Origin: Pseudomonas sp. BN417
GTDB lineage: Bacteria > Pseudomonadota > Gammaproteobacteria > Pseudomonadales > Pseudomonadaceae
Reading direction: 5' to 3'
NCBI RefSeq assembly: GCF_029871205.1
Contig: NZ_SSOJ01000033.1
Location: 1-42,323 of the forward strand
Length of the DNA: 42,323 nucleotides
Shown: positions 8,187 through 17,558 of the stretch, piece by piece
Numbering within the stretch: position 1 is the first letter of the stretch
Layout of the letters: the number at the start of each line of letters is the position of its first letter
Program-made: the position numbers and the translations under genes
The notes under the pieces: generated by a model
Told to the model about the DNA's origin: nothing
Database searches by the model: none
What the model saw: only the letters and a program-made list of their open reading frames with translations

Positions 8187-8217
8187 GCGAACTAACTCCT
8201 GCTAGATGAGGTGGCGC

Positions 8218-9483
8218 CTATCCTTGCGCGCGGCACCACTGTGCCGGGTCGGTTGGTCGGCCCTGCTGGCGAATTGCGAAGTACAGGGCGGGAGTGTCCT
8301 GCCCGCCGCTGGTGCCGACTGTGGCGATGGATTCGCCCGCTTTCACGATATCACCGGCATTCTTCAGTAGACGCTGGTTGTGTCCGTAGAGGCTCAGATA
8401 GCCGTTGCCATGGTCGAGGATGACCAGAAGCCCGGCGCCGCGCAACCAGTCGGCGAACACCACGCGGCCACCGTGCACCGCACGGACGTTGCTGCCAGCC
8501 GGGGCGCCGATCAGCACGCCGTCCCACTTGGCCCGCGAGTCGCCGCCACGGGCCGAGCCGAAGCTCGCCACGAGGCGGCCGTCCACTGGCCAGGGCAGCT
8601 GGCCGCGGGACTTGGCGAAAGGGCCGCCGAAGTTGCCGCCGGTACTCGATACCAGCGGGCCGCTGCTGGCCCGGGCCGGGGTGCCGGCCGGTTGTTCGCG
8701 CAACTGGCGCTGCTGTTCGGCGAGGGCGCGCTTGCGTGCTTCCTCGGCCTCGCGGGCTTCGCGCTCCTGGCGGGCCAGGGTCTCTTCGATGGTCTTGAGG
8801 ACCTTGCCCAGTTCAGCCTGTTCCTGTTCGCGGGCCTTGAGTTTCTTGTCGCGATCGCTGACGTCCTGGTTCAGCTTGGCCAGGGCCAGCTGGCGCTCCT
8901 TGCGCGCGGCGGCCAGCTGTTCGCGGCGGCCGTCGAGGGCGGCTTTCTGCTCGTTGAGCTGGTTCTGCTGGGCGGTGATTTCCTGTTCGACATTGGCCAG
9001 CTGGCGCAGCGTCTCGTTGAAGGTGTCGAGCTGCTCCAGGCGGGCCTTGCTCAGGTAATCGTAGTAGGTGAGGGTGCGGGCGAACTTCTCGGGATGCTGC
9101 TGGTTGAGCAGCAGCTTGACGTATTCCTGCTGGCCGCTCTGGTAGGCCGCGCGGGCCTGGATGCCGATCAGCCGCTGCTGCTCAGCGCGCGCGTCCTGGA
9201 GTTTTTTTTTCTCTCCGTCCAGACGCTGGATCTCGCCCTCGCTCTTCTCGAGCTCCTGCTGCAGGTCCTTGACCTGCTGTTCCAGGCCGCCCATCTCGGT
9301 CTCGGTCTTTTTCAGGTCTGCCTGGACGCCGGACTTTTCCTGCTGCAGTTGCTGCAGGAGCTTTTTCAGCTCGGCGACGTCCTTGGCGGCCTTGTCCAGC
9401 TGTTGCTGGGTTTCGGCGCGCTGGTCGGCCATGACCGGGGTGATCAGGCTGGCGAGGATTACGAAGGCAAGGGCGCGAAACAT
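8218..9483 (-). CDS. envC: Murein hydrolase activator EnvC
   Basis: A 421-residue exported protein with a signal peptide (to about residue 19, TPVMA), a very long coiled coil (about residues 20-275, rich in Gln, Glu, Lys and Leu) and a C-terminal LytM/M23 domain (about 295-421). In place of the zinc ligands of active M23 enzymes the LytM domain has SRAKWDGVLI and ALYFAIRQQ, so it is a degenerate, non-hydrolytic domain, as known for EnvC proteins that activate the amidases AmiA/AmiB at the septum via FtsEX. It follows gpmI and precedes ctpA, presumably as one operon with its own promoter, because an intrinsic terminator stands between gpmI and envC. Confidence 0.92.
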   Translation of the reverse strand: MFRALAFVILASLITPVMADQRAETQQQLDKAAKDVAELKKLLQQLQQEKSGVQADLKKTETEMGGLEQQVKDLQQELEKSEGEIQRLDGEKKKLQDARAEQQRLIGIQARAAYQSGQQEYVKLLLNQQHPEKFARTLTYYDYLSKARLEQLDTFNETLRQLANVEQEITAQQNQLNEQKAALDGRREQLAAARKERQLALAKLNQDVSDRDKKLKAREQEQAELGKVLKTIEETLARQEREAREAEEARKRALAEQQRQLREQPAGTPARASSGPLVSSTGGNFGGPFAKSRGQLPWPVDGRLVASFGSARGGDSRAKWDGVLIGAPAGSNVRAVHGGRVVFADWLRGAGLLVILDHGNGYLSLYGHNQRLLKNAGDIVKAGESIATVGTSGGQDTPALYFAIRQQGRPTDPAQWCRAQG

Positions 9484-9537
9484 GGGGGGTGGGGCACCAG
9501 GGGGGAGGGTCGGCCTAGTATGCCCGTGGTGCCGGGC

Positions 9538-9573
9538 AAAAAAAACGCCCCGGACCTGGGGTTCGGGGCGTTT
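9538..9573 (-). terminator. Intrinsic terminator of gpmI
   Basis: On the minus strand AAACGCCCCG-type arms (9564-9573 and 9543-9552, perfect over 10 bp) form a hairpin followed by a run of eight T residues (the A-run at 9538-9545 on the plus strand). It lies 60 bp after the gpmI stop and 55 bp before the envC start. Confidence 0.9.
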
Positions 9574-9633
9574 CCTGATGAGGCGCGCAGATTTTCTGCG
9601 TGCGGGCCGCGCTCAGGCGACGGCCCGCGTCGA

Positions 9634-11169
9634 TCATTGCAGCTCGACTATGGTCTTGCCGGTCATCTCGGCCGGTACCGGCAGGCCCATCAGGGTCAGC
9701 AGGGTCGGCGCCACATCGGCCAGCACACCGCCGTCGCGGATCTTCGCGGGGCGCTTGCCGACATAGATGAAGGGCACCGGCTCACAGGTGTGGGCAGTGT
9801 GGGCCTGGCCGGTCATCACGTCTTCCATCTGCTCGACGTTGCCGTGGTCGGCGGTGATCAGGGCTTCGCCGCCGACCTTGTCCAGCGCCGCGACGATGCG
9901 GCCGACGCAGCTGTCCAGGCACTCCACGGCCTTGACCGCGGCCTCGAACACGCCGGTGTGGCCGACCATGTCGCCGTTGGCGTAGTTCACCACGATCACG
10001 TCGTAGCGCTGGTTCTCGATGGCGTCGACGATCCTGTCGGTCACCTCGGGGGCGCTCATTTCCGGCTGCAGGTCATAGGTGGCGACCTTGGGCGACGGAA
10101 TCAGGATGCGCTCTTCGCCTTCGAAAGGCTCTTCGCGGCCGCCGGAGAAGAAGAAGGTCACGTGGGCGTACTTCTCGGTCTCGGCGATGCGCAGCTGGGT
10201 CTTGCCGTTCTTCGCCAGGTACTCGCCCAGCACGTTGTCCAGGGATTCCGGCTTGAACGCGCTGGGGGCGGGGATGCTGGCGGCGTACTGGGTGAGCATC
10301 ACGTAGTCGGCCAGTTTCAGCTCGCGCTGGCGGGTGAACTCCTTGAAGCCCGGCTCGACGAAGGCGCGGGACAGCTCACGGGCGCGGTCGGCGCGGAAGT
10401 TCATGAAGATCACGGCGTCGCCGTCTTCGACCTTCACCGGCTCGCCGATGCGGGTGGCCTTGACGAACTCGTCGCTCTCGCCGCGCTCGTAGGCGGCGGC
10501 CAGGCCTTCGCTGGCCGAGGCGGCGGAGAACTCGGCCTGGCCTTCGGTGATCAGGTTGTAGGCGGCTTCGACGCGGTCCCAGCGGTTGTCGCGGTCCATG
10601 GCGAAGTAGCGGCCGATCAGGCTGGCGATGCGGCCCTTGCCGAGGCGGGCGAAGGCATCGTCCAGCAGCTTGATGGACGGCTCGGCGCTCTTCGGCGGGG
10701 TGTCGCGGCCATCGAGGAAGGCGTGCAGGTAGAGCTTCTCGGCGCCGCGCTGGGCGGCCAGCTCGGCCATGGCGACCAGGTGGTCCTGGTGGCTGTGCAC
10801 GCCGCCCTCGGAGAGCAGGCCCATGAAATGCACGGCCTTGCCAGCGGCCACGGCCTTGTCCACGGCAGCGGTGATTTCCGGGTTGCTGAAGAAGTCGCCG
10901 TCGCGGATCGCCTTGGTCACGCGGGTGAAGTCCTGGTACACCACGCGGCCGGCGCCGAGGTTCATGTGGCCGACTTCGGAGTTGCCCATCTGGCCGTCCG
11001 GCAGGCCGACATCCATGCCGCTGCCTGAAATCAGGCTGTTGGGCTGGGTGGCGCGCAGGCGGTCGTAGACCGGGGTCTTTGCGGCGTGAATGGCGTTGTA
11101 CTCGGGGCTGTCACTGTGACCGAAACCGTCCAGGATGATCAGGACCAGGGGTTTGGGCGTGGCTGTCAT
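9634..11169 (-). CDS. gpmI: 2,3-bisphosphoglycerate-independent phosphoglycerate mutase
   Basis: GpmI (EC 5.4.2.12) interconverts 3- and 2-phosphoglycerate in glycolysis and gluconeogenesis. The 511-residue protein has the alkaline-phosphatase-superfamily metal motif [10 protein letters not shown] near the N-terminus, the phosphorylated Ser64 in [15 protein letters not shown], the substrate-binding blocks [11 protein letters not shown] and [15 protein letters not shown], and the second metal site [12 protein letters not shown] and [11 protein letters not shown]. It requires Mn(II) in this family. Pseudomonads commonly rely on this cofactor-independent enzyme. It is divergent from yibN and has its own downstream terminator. 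Confidence 0.97.
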   Translation of the reverse strand: MTATPKPLVLIILDGFGHSDSPEYNAIHAAKTPVYDRLRATQPNSLISGSGMDVGLPDGQMGNSEVGHMNLGAGRVVYQDFTRVTKAIRDGDFFSNPEITAAVDKAVAAGKAVHFMGLLSEGGVHSHQDHLVAMAELAAQRGAEKLYLHAFLDGRDTPPKSAEPSIKLLDDAFARLGKGRIASLIGRYFAMDRDNRWDRVEAAYNLITEGQAEFSAASASEGLAAAYERGESDEFVKATRIGEPVKVEDGDAVIFMNFRADRARELSRAFVEPGFKEFTRQRELKLADYVMLTQYAASIPAPSAFKPESLDNVLGEYLAKNGKTQLRIAETEKYAHVTFFFSGGREEPFEGEERILIPSPKVATYDLQPEMSAPEVTDRIVDAIENQRYDVIVVNYANGDMVGHTGVFEAAVKAVECLDSCVGRIVAALDKVGGEALITADHGNVEQMEDVMTGQAHTAHTCEPVPFIYVGKRPAKIRDGGVLADVAPTLLTLMGLPVPAEMTGKTIVELQ

Positions 11170-11277
11170 AAAGTCCGACTCGTCTGCTGCAAGTGGTGGA
11201 AAGTAGCGGGCACGGGCCCCGGAAAAAGACGCGGCATTCTACGGTCTGGTTCCGTCGGCGTCACCGCCGGGCGGGGT

Positions 11278-11305
11278 TTGGCCGACCTGTGGGGCTGTGT
11301 ATACT
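11278..11305 (+). promoter_or_regulatory. Candidate promoter for yibN-grxC-secB
   Basis: TTGGCC (11278-11283) and TATACT (11300-11305) are separated by 16 bp and end 31 bp before the yibN start. This lies in the 167-bp gap shared with the divergent gpmI gene. Identified by eye only. Confidence 0.45.
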
Positions 11306-11336
11306 GGCCGGCATTTTACCGTCCCGGAACCCGACG

Positions 11337-11750
11337 ATGCTCGCCCATCTGATTGAATTTGCCACTACCCACTATGTACTGAGTGGATCGTTCGTCGTGC
11401 TGCTGGCACTGCTGCTGGCCCACGAACTGCGCCGCAGCGGCCGCGCCATTTCCACCCGCGAGCTGACCTCCATGGTCAACGGCGGCCAGGCCGTGGTGCT
11501 GGATGTGCGCGCCAACAAGGAATTCTCCGGCGGCCACATCGTCGACGCCCTGAACATCCCCGTTGAAAAGCTGCCCAGCCGCATCACCGAACTGGAAAAG
11601 CACAAGGACAAGGCCATCATCGTCGTCGACACCATGGGCCAGCATGCCGGCGCCGTCTGCCGCGACCTGAAGAAGGCCGGTTTCAACGCCCTTAAACTGT
11701 CCGGCGGGATCGGCAGCTGGCGTGGCGACAACCTGCCCCTGGTGAAGTGA
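11337..11750 (+). CDS. yibN: Membrane-anchored rhodanese-like protein (YibN)
   Basis: A 137-residue protein with one N-terminal membrane helix (GSFVVLLALLLAHEL, about residues 18-32) and a rhodanese fold (VVLDVRANKEFSGGHIVDALNIP through GGIGSWRGDNLPLVK). The position of the catalytic cysteine reads IIVVDTMGQHAG, so it is an Asp and sulfurtransferase activity is not expected. E. coli YibN has the same KHKDK...IVVD arrangement and sits in the same place, divergent from gpmI and before grxC and secB. The start at 11337 (MLAHLIEFATTHYVLSG) is preferred over an upstream in-frame start at 11193, whose extra residues would be translated from the intergenic promoter region. Function unknown; the secB linkage hints at membrane protein biogenesis. 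Confidence 0.9.
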   Translation: MLAHLIEFATTHYVLSGSFVVLLALLLAHELRRSGRAISTRELTSMVNGGQAVVLDVRANKEFSGGHIVDALNIPVEKLPSRITELEKHKDKAIIVVDTMGQHAGAVCRDLKKAGFNALKLSGGIGSWRGDNLPLVK

Positions 11751-11751
11751 G

Positions 11752-12027
11752 ATGGCCGAGATAGTCGTTTACTCGAGCGCCTGGTGTCCCTACTGCATCC
11801 GTGCCAAGCAATTGCTGGACAAGAAGGGCGTCAGGTACGAAGAGATCAACGTCGACGGCAACCCCGCAGTTCGCGCCGAGATGACCCGCAAGGCCGGGCG
11901 CACCTCGGTGCCGCAGATCTGGATCGGCCAGACCCACGTGGGCGGCTGTGACGACCTGTACGCCCTGGAGCGCGCCGGCAAGCTCGACGCCCTGCTCCAG
12001 GCTCGCCCGCAAACGGAAACGCACTAG
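11752..12027 (+). CDS. grxC: Glutaredoxin 3
   Basis: A 91-residue dithiol glutaredoxin with the active site Cys12-Pro-Tyr-Cys15 in [12 protein letters not shown], the cis-proline segment TSVPQIWIG and the GSH-binding [10 protein letters not shown]. It reduces protein and mixed disulfides with glutathione in the cytoplasm. It starts 1 bp after the yibN stop and ends 14 bp before secB, so the three genes form one tight operon as in enteric bacteria. The start ATG is the only one that gives a normal N-terminus. Confidence 0.96.
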   Translation: MAEIVVYSSAWCPYCIRAKQLLDKKGVRYEEINVDGNPAVRAEMTRKAGRTSVPQIWIGQTHVGGCDDLYALERAGKLDALLQARPQTETH

Positions 12028-12041
12028 AACAAGGCAGACCC

Positions 12042-12512
12042 ATGACTGAACAAGCAAGCAACGGCGACAACCAGAACCCGCAGTTCTCCCTGCAGCGCAT
12101 CTACGTGCGTGACCTGTCCTTCGAAGCGCCGAAGAGCCCCGAGATCTTCCGCCAGGAGTGGTCGCCGAGCGTTGCCCTGGACCTGAACACCCGTCAGAAG
12201 CAGCTGGATGGCGATTTCCACGAGGTGGTGCTGACCCTCTCCGTGACCGTGAAGAATGGCGAGGAAACCGCCTTCATCGCCGAAGTGCAGCAGGCCGGCA
12301 TCTTCCTGATCAAGGGACTGGATGCGGCTTCCATGAGCCACACCCTGGGCGCCTTCTGCCCGAACATCCTGTTCCCCTACGCCCGTGAAACCCTGGACAG
12401 CCTGGTTGTCCGCGGCTCCTTCCCGGCGCTGATGCTCTCCCCGGTGAACTTCGATGCGCTCTACGCGCAGGAACTGGCGCGCCTGCAGGCCGCCGGCGAA
12501 GCCCAGGCCTGA
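12042..12512 (+). CDS. secB: Protein-export chaperone SecB
   Basis: A 156-residue acidic cytosolic chaperone that keeps precursors unfolded and delivers them to SecA. The family blocks are clear: [16 protein letters not shown] near the N-terminus, [24 protein letters not shown] and [40 protein letters not shown]. Length and composition are normal. It ends the yibN-grxC-secB operon and is followed at once by an intrinsic terminator. Its cargo likely includes outer-membrane proteins; the CdiB/CdiA proteins of this window would be Sec-dependent, but no specific link to SecB is shown. Confidence 0.97.
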   Translation: MTEQASNGDNQNPQFSLQRIYVRDLSFEAPKSPEIFRQEWSPSVALDLNTRQKQLDGDFHEVVLTLSVTVKNGEETAFIAEVQQAGIFLIKGLDAASMSHTLGAFCPNILFPYARETLDSLVVRGSFPALMLSPVNFDALYAQELARLQAAGEAQA

Positions 12513-12530
12513 GTCATCCGGCTCCATGAA

Positions 12531-12555
12531 AAAGGCGCCCTTCGGGGCGCTTTTT
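12531..12555 (+). terminator. Intrinsic terminator of the secB operon
   Basis: GCGCCC-TTCG-GGGCGC (12535-12550) followed by TTTTT, with A residues at the 5' side of the stem, 18 bp after the secB stop. A textbook UUCG-loop terminator. Confidence 0.93.
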
Positions 12556-12587
12556 CTTTGGGCAGGAGAAAGAGGGCGAGAGAACTT

Positions 12588-12683
12588 TGTGGGGGCGAAT
12601 TCATTCGCTAAGGGCCGCGAAGCGGTCCCAGAGGCCTCAAGGGCAGCCCTGCGGGTTGCTTAGCGAATGAATTCGCCCCCACA
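12588..12683. repeat. Paired REP element, copy 2
   Basis: A 23-bp end (12588-12610, beginning TGTGGGGGCGAATTC) is repeated as an exact inverted copy at 12661-12683. The 50-bp interior can form a further hairpin around GGCCGCGAAGCGGTC. It fills the convergent gap between secB and trmL. The best-conserved of the four copies in this window. Confidence 0.9.
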
Positions 12684-12699
12684 GAAAAACGGCGTTCGC

Positions 12700-13161
12700 T
12701 CAATCGAGGCTGAACCCCTGCTGCCGCCAGGCCTCGTACACCGCCACGGCCACGGTGTTGGACAGGTTCAGGCTTCGGCAGTTGGGGCGCATCGGCAGGC
12801 GCAGGCGCTGTTCGGGGGGCAGGCTTTCCCGGATTTCCTGGGGCAGGCCGCGGCTTTCCGGGCCGAAGAGGAAGGCGTCGCCCTTCTGGTAGGCCACTTC
12901 GTGGAACAGCCGGGTACCTTTGGTGGTGAAGGCGAACACGCGTGGGTGGCCCAGGGCTTCCAGGCAGCTTTCCAGGTCGCTGTAGCGCTTGAGGGTGGCG
13001 TACTCGTGGTAGTCCAGTCCCGCGCGGCGCAGGCGCTTGTCGTCCAGTTCGAACCCGAGCGGTTCGATCAGGTGCAGATGGCAGCCGGAGTTGGCGCACA
13101 GCCTGATAATGTTGCCGGTATTCGGCGGAATTTCCGGTTGAAACAGGATGACGTGAAACAT
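12700..13161 (-). CDS. trmL: tRNA (cytidine/uridine-2'-O-)-methyltransferase TrmL
   Basis: A 153-residue SPOUT-family enzyme that 2'-O-methylates the wobble nucleotide (position 34) of leucine tRNAs using S-adenosylmethionine. The knot-forming motifs are present: [14 protein letters not shown] near the N-terminus, [11 protein letters not shown], and [19 protein letters not shown] at the C-terminus. The protein starts [16 protein letters not shown]. Its ATG (13161-13159) overlaps the start codon of the divergent small membrane protein gene in the sequence CATG. A longer in-frame extension upstream is antisense to that gene and is rejected. Confidence 0.95.
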   Translation of the reverse strand: MFHVILFQPEIPPNTGNIIRLCANSGCHLHLIEPLGFELDDKRLRRAGLDYHEYATLKRYSDLESCLEALGHPRVFAFTTKGTRLFHEVAYQKGDAFLFGPESRGLPQEIRESLPPEQRLRLPMRPNCRSLNLSNTVAVAVYEAWRQQGFSLD

Positions 13162-13600
13162 GGCTGGTCCCGAGCCCGAAGACGGGCGGCATTCTACTCC
13201 CGATGATGATCCACGACCGAGCCTGTGGCCGCGCTTTTTGTTCTCCCTGGCGCTGCTGGGCCTGTTGCTGGGGTTGATGATCGGCCGCCTGACGGAGCCC
13301 GAGCCGGTGCACCTGCAACGCATCGAGGTGCGCCAGGGTGGCCTCGCGCTCTGGTTCGACCATGAGCCGAAGGTGCGCGTCGAAGAATTGGAAGGAGCCT
13401 ATGCGCTGGTGCTGGGCGCCTTTGGTCCGGCGGCGCGGGGGCAGCTGACGTTGGACTCGGCGCCGGTGAGCTGGCGGGTGCAGCGGGCGACCGAGGGGGT
13501 GATGCTGCGTTTCGTCGCGGCGCGGCCCTTGCGCGGTGAATGGAAGGGTGCCGCAGCGGATGGGCACTGGCGGCTGGAGATCAGCCTGCGCGCCGAATAA
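13160..13600 (+). CDS. Small membrane-anchored protein of unknown function
   Basis: A 146-residue protein with a polar proline- and acid-rich N-terminus, one strong membrane helix ([20 protein letters not shown], about residues 22-42) and a C-terminal domain of roughly 100 residues predicted to be mostly beta strand ([22 protein letters not shown]...). I recognise no named domain. Pseudomonads have an unnamed hypothetical gene in this position between trmL and ntrC. The likely topology is N-in with the domain in the periplasm. The start overlaps trmL's start codon (CATG), so its promoter must lie inside trmL unless a later start is used; there is no other ATG before the helix in this frame. 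The last 12 codons resemble the end of each tandem repeat unit that follows. Confidence 0.7.
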   Translation: MAGPEPEDGRHSTPDDDPRPSLWPRFLFSLALLGLLLGLMIGRLTEPEPVHLQRIEVRQGGLALWFDHEPKVRVEELEGAYALVLGAFGPAARGQLTLDSAPVSWRVQRATEGVMLRFVAARPLRGEWKGAAADGHWRLEISLRAE

Positions 13601-13602
13601 GA

Positions 13603-14030
13603 GAGGGGAATCCTCGGCCTGCCTGTACCAAGGCCCCCTGAAGGGTGGTCACCCGCTCTGGCCGGCGACGCTGTCCTGCGCTGGGTTCCGCTGGAACCCC
13701 GGCGGCTGGAAGCCAGCACGCCTGTGGATAAAAGAGGGGAATCCCCGGCCTGCCTGTACCAAGGCCCCCTGAAGGGTGGTCGCCCGCTCTGGCTGGCGAC
13801 GCTGTCCTGCGCTGGGCTCCGCTGGAACCCTGGCGGCTGGAAGCCAGCACGCCTGTGGATAAAAGAGGGGATTCCCCGGCCTGCCTGTACCAAGGCCCCC
13901 TGAAACCTGGTCGCCCCTGGGGCGACGCTGTCTTGCATCCGGCCCTTCTGGAGCCGTGGCGGCTGGAGGTCAGCCTGCCTGTCATAAGAGTGGGGATTCC
14001 CTGGCCTGCCTGTACCAGGGGCCCCAAAAC
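13603..14030. repeat. Tandem array of a 131-bp unit (about 3.3 copies)
   Basis: Units begin at 13603, 13734, 13865 and 13988 (spacing 131, 131 and 123 bp), each starting GAGGGGA/GAGTGGGGA followed by ATTCC(C/T)(C/T)GGCCTGCCTGTACCA. Units 1 and 2 are nearly identical; unit 3 has diverged in its second half; unit 4 stops after about 43 bp. The unit length is not a multiple of three and no consistent protein is encoded across it on either strand. Each unit ends with a stretch like TGGCGGCTGGAGGTCAGCCT that matches the 3' end of the preceding gene (about 13568-13600). The remaining sequence to 14270 shows no gene. Confidence 0.9.
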
Positions 14031-14279
14031 CGCTGTTACATGGTCTGTTGCAGAGGGCGTGCCAGTTTTCATGAGGCACCCGAGGAAATTCCGCATGCCT
14101 GCCTGGAGGCCCCGTCATTGCTGGCTTTATCCGAGGCGGTGGAGTGCCTTCCAAGGTTGCGGCAGGAGGATTTCGCGGCTGGAGGCAGAGTCTCGTGAAG
14201 CACTTTTTTGAGGCGGTGCGCCTCCAGAGGCACCAGGGGTGGTCCTTTTTTCCCTGGTCGGGAGCATTGCGGCTGAAAG

Positions 14280-14303
14280 AAAAAACCCCGCCAGAGCGGG
14301 GTT
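14280..14303 (-). terminator. Intrinsic terminator of the RsmN-like gene
   Basis: On the minus strand AACCCCGC (14303-14296), loop TCTG, GCGGGGTT (14291-14284), with six T residues at the stem's end (plus-strand A-run 14280-14285). It lies 10 bp after the stop codon of the small minus-strand gene and supports that gene being real. Confidence 0.88.
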
Positions 14304-14313
14304 CGTGAAGGGG

Positions 14314-14553
14314 TTAAAGGGTCGGGAGGAGAAAGGATTCAGTGGATTTGCAATTCCTGAGTCTCTCCACCTTGAACGATAGGCTCCTCGGCGCCCGGAC
14401 GCCGATTCGAGATCGGCCACCGTCCATCGGTCCGACCACTATCTCGATACCGGCTGTACGCAGCATCCGGATCAGCTCGGCATCGCTGTAGCCTTCCATG
14501 GCCTTGAGTCTGAGTACGTCCCCTTCCTTACGAATACCCATATGAAACTGCAT
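14314..14553 (-). CDS. RsmN/RsmF-type CsrA-family protein (divergent)
   Basis: A 79-residue protein. Compared by memory with P. aeruginosa RsmN/RsmF, it shares the order of elements: a short first strand ending IRKEGD (RREGE in RsmN), a strand RLKAMEGY, an inserted helix SDAELIRMLRTAGIEIVV (AEELIRQLREGGIRILV), and the CsrA hallmark RIGVRAPR (VGIEAPR). RsmN-type proteins are post-transcriptional regulators that bind GGA-containing hairpins in mRNAs and small RNAs. The key arginine near the C-terminus of CsrA proteins (R44 in RsmA, R62 in RsmN, in VRDEL) aligns here with Val62 in SFKVERL, so RNA binding may be altered. The C-terminal tail NCKSTESFLLPTL is atypical. The start has AGGAAG at proper spacing and a terminator follows directly. 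It stands alone between the repeat array and ntrC. Confidence 0.75.
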   Translation of the reverse strand: MQFHMGIRKEGDVLRLKAMEGYSDAELIRMLRTAGIEIVVGPMDGGRSRIGVRAPRSLSFKVERLRNCKSTESFLLPTL

Positions 14554-14765
14554 GGCTACTTCCTGCCTCTGATTCTGGTCCGGACAGCATCTCGCCATGC
14601 TTCGCCGCGGTCCATGAACCCCGCGGAAATCAGACTTTTCGCATTGAATTGCTGGCAATGGTGCAGGGGTGTGATGGGGCGGGGCTGAAGCCGTGATGGA
14701 GAGTTCACGGCGGGCGTGGGAGAAGGGGAGGTGCGAGGCGCTATTGCGCCCCGCCGGGCTCGGAT

Positions 14766-16198
<1,433 letters not shown>

Positions 16199-16202
<4 letters not shown>

Positions 16203-17284
16203 GACGAGGAAGCTCCTTGTTCCAGCGGCAGGAAGATCGAGAAGACGGTATGGCCGGGATGGCTCTCGCACTCGATCAGGCCCTGGTGCTGACTGATGAT
16301 GTTCTGGGCGATGGCCAGTCCCAGCCCGGTACCGTCCGGGCGGCCGCTGACCATGGGGTAGAAGATGGTTTCCTGGAGCTCGGCCGGGATGCCCGGGCCG
16401 TTGTCGATGATTTCCACCTTGGTCACCAGGCGATGGCGGGTATGGCCGATGGTGAACTGGCGCAGGGTGCGCGAGCGCAGGGTGATGCGGCCAAGACGCA
16501 GCTCGTTCTGCGCGGAGATGGCCTGCATGGCGTTGCGCACTATGTTGAGCACGGCCTGGATCATCTGCTCCTTGTCGATGAAGACATCGGGGATGCTCGG
16601 GTCGTAGTCGCGCACCAGGTTGATGCAGCCCTGGCTTTCGGCGTCCACCAGGCTGCAGACGCGCTCCAGCACTTCGTGGATGTTGGTCATCGCCAGCGAC
16701 GGCAGCTTGTTCGAGCCGAGCATGCGGTCCACCAGGTTCCGCAGGCGGTCGGCCTCTTCGATGATGACGTTGGTGTAGTCCTTCAGGTGCTCTTCCGGCA
16801 GCTCGCGGGAGAGCAGCTGGGCGGCGCCGCGAATGCCGCCGAGGGGGTTCTTGATCTCGTGGGCCAGGCCGCGCACCAGCAATTTGGTGGTTTCCTGCTT
16901 GGACAGTTGGGCCTCTTCCTTGGTGATCCGCAGCAGCCGGTCACGCGGGTGCACTTCCAGCAGCAGCAGGGTTTCGCCGCGGTGCAGTACGGGGGTCACG
17001 GCGTAGTCGACGGTCAGGGTCTGGCCGGACAGCGAGGTGACCATGGCTTCGCGCTTGGTGAAGGGGTGCGCCTGTTCCACGGCCTGGCGCAGGGAGGCCA
17101 GGGCCTCGGGCGATTCGGTGAACAGCTCGCTGATGAACTGGCCGTGGCTGCGCTGGCCGCTGACGGCCAGGAGCATCTCCGCCGCCGGGTTCATGTACTC
17201 GAGGCGCAGGTCGGCGTTGAGCAGGATCACCGCCGTGGTCAGGTTATCCAGCAGCAGTCGGTGGATCGCGTCGTTTATGGTCAT
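16199..17284 (-). CDS. ntrB: Nitrogen regulation sensor histidine kinase NtrB
   Basis: A 361-residue cytosolic histidine kinase/phosphatase acting on NtrC, with activity set by PII protein. Domains: PAS (about 10-110, LLDNLTTAVILLNADLRLEYMN), dimerisation/phosphoacceptor domain with His142 in GLAHEIKNPLGG, and the HATPase domain with NIVRNAMQA, DNGPGIP and GRPDGTGLGLAIAQ. No membrane segments. The start at 17284 (MTINDAIHRLLLDNLTTA) is the family-typical one; an in-frame extension to 17332 runs into the promoter region and is rejected. Candidate NtrC and sigma-54 sites lie in the 274 bp upstream. Confidence 0.96.
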
Positions 17285-17315
17285 GGCTTCGGCGCTCGGG
17301 GCGATGACTGGAAAA

Positions 17316-17331
17316 TGCAAGAAGCAAACCA
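17316..17331 (-). promoter_or_regulatory. Weak sigma-54-like promoter upstream of ntrB
   Basis: On the minus strand TGGTTTGCTTCTTGCA keeps the invariant GG and GC of the -24/-12 consensus and a perfect TTGCA, but the CAC of TGGCACG is replaced by TTT. It lies 32 bp before the ntrB start, with an NtrC-like palindrome about 130 bp further upstream. A candidate only. Confidence 0.35.
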
Positions 17332-17436
17332 AAGCCCTGAAAAGACGCGGGAAAACAGGGTTTCTGCCGGCCCGGGCCGCTTTTCAGAGCAGATCGTCCG
17401 GCCGCGGACGAACCAAAATGGGGAGAGTATAGAAAG

Positions 17437-17466
17437 CGGTGCAGGGTGTTGCACCGAAACGGTGCG
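17437..17466. promoter_or_regulatory. NtrC-like binding site with three half-sites
   Basis: TGCACC (17450-17455), 5 bp, GGTGCG (17461-17466) matches the NtrC consensus TGCAC(C/T)-N5-GGTGCA at 11 of 12 half-site bases. A third half-site GGTGCA at 17438-17443 forms a second palindrome with the central TGCACC. It is 166 bp or more upstream of the ntrB start codon, a suitable distance for an enhancer-type site. Confidence 0.65.
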
Positions 17467-17516
17467 CGGAGAGACGAACTTCGCAGGATGGAACGGGTGG
17501 CGTTCCGCGCGCGCAG

Positions 17517-17536
17517 CGATGTCCATGCGGACATCG
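17517..17536 (-). terminator. Hairpin downstream of the DUF4124 genes
   Basis: CGATGTCC (17517-17524) and GGACATCG (17529-17536) form a perfect 8-bp stem with a 4-base loop, 22 bp past the end of the second DUF4124 gene. No T-run is present, so termination is uncertain. Confidence 0.4.
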
Positions 17537-17558
17537 CCGGGTCTTGCCGTCCCGCTGT

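Noticed and set aside
8218-9483. EnvC as an active zinc endopeptidase
   Set aside because: The LytM domain lacks the HxxxD and HxH zinc ligands, so it should be an amidase activator rather than a hydrolase.
8380-11028. An 882-codon plus-strand open frame opposite envC and gpmI
   Set aside because: It is antisense to two clear genes and covers the gpmI terminator; the translation shows no domain.
13603-14030. CRISPR array
   Set aside because: Repeats are 131 bp long and directly adjacent with no unique spacers of uniform size, and no cas genes are present.
13399-14154. Minus-strand open frames across the 131-bp repeat array (for example 251 codons from 14154)
   Set aside because: The repeat is not a multiple of three, so repeat copies are read in different frames, and the translation changes from unit to unit. 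No ribosome-binding site or conservation is visible.
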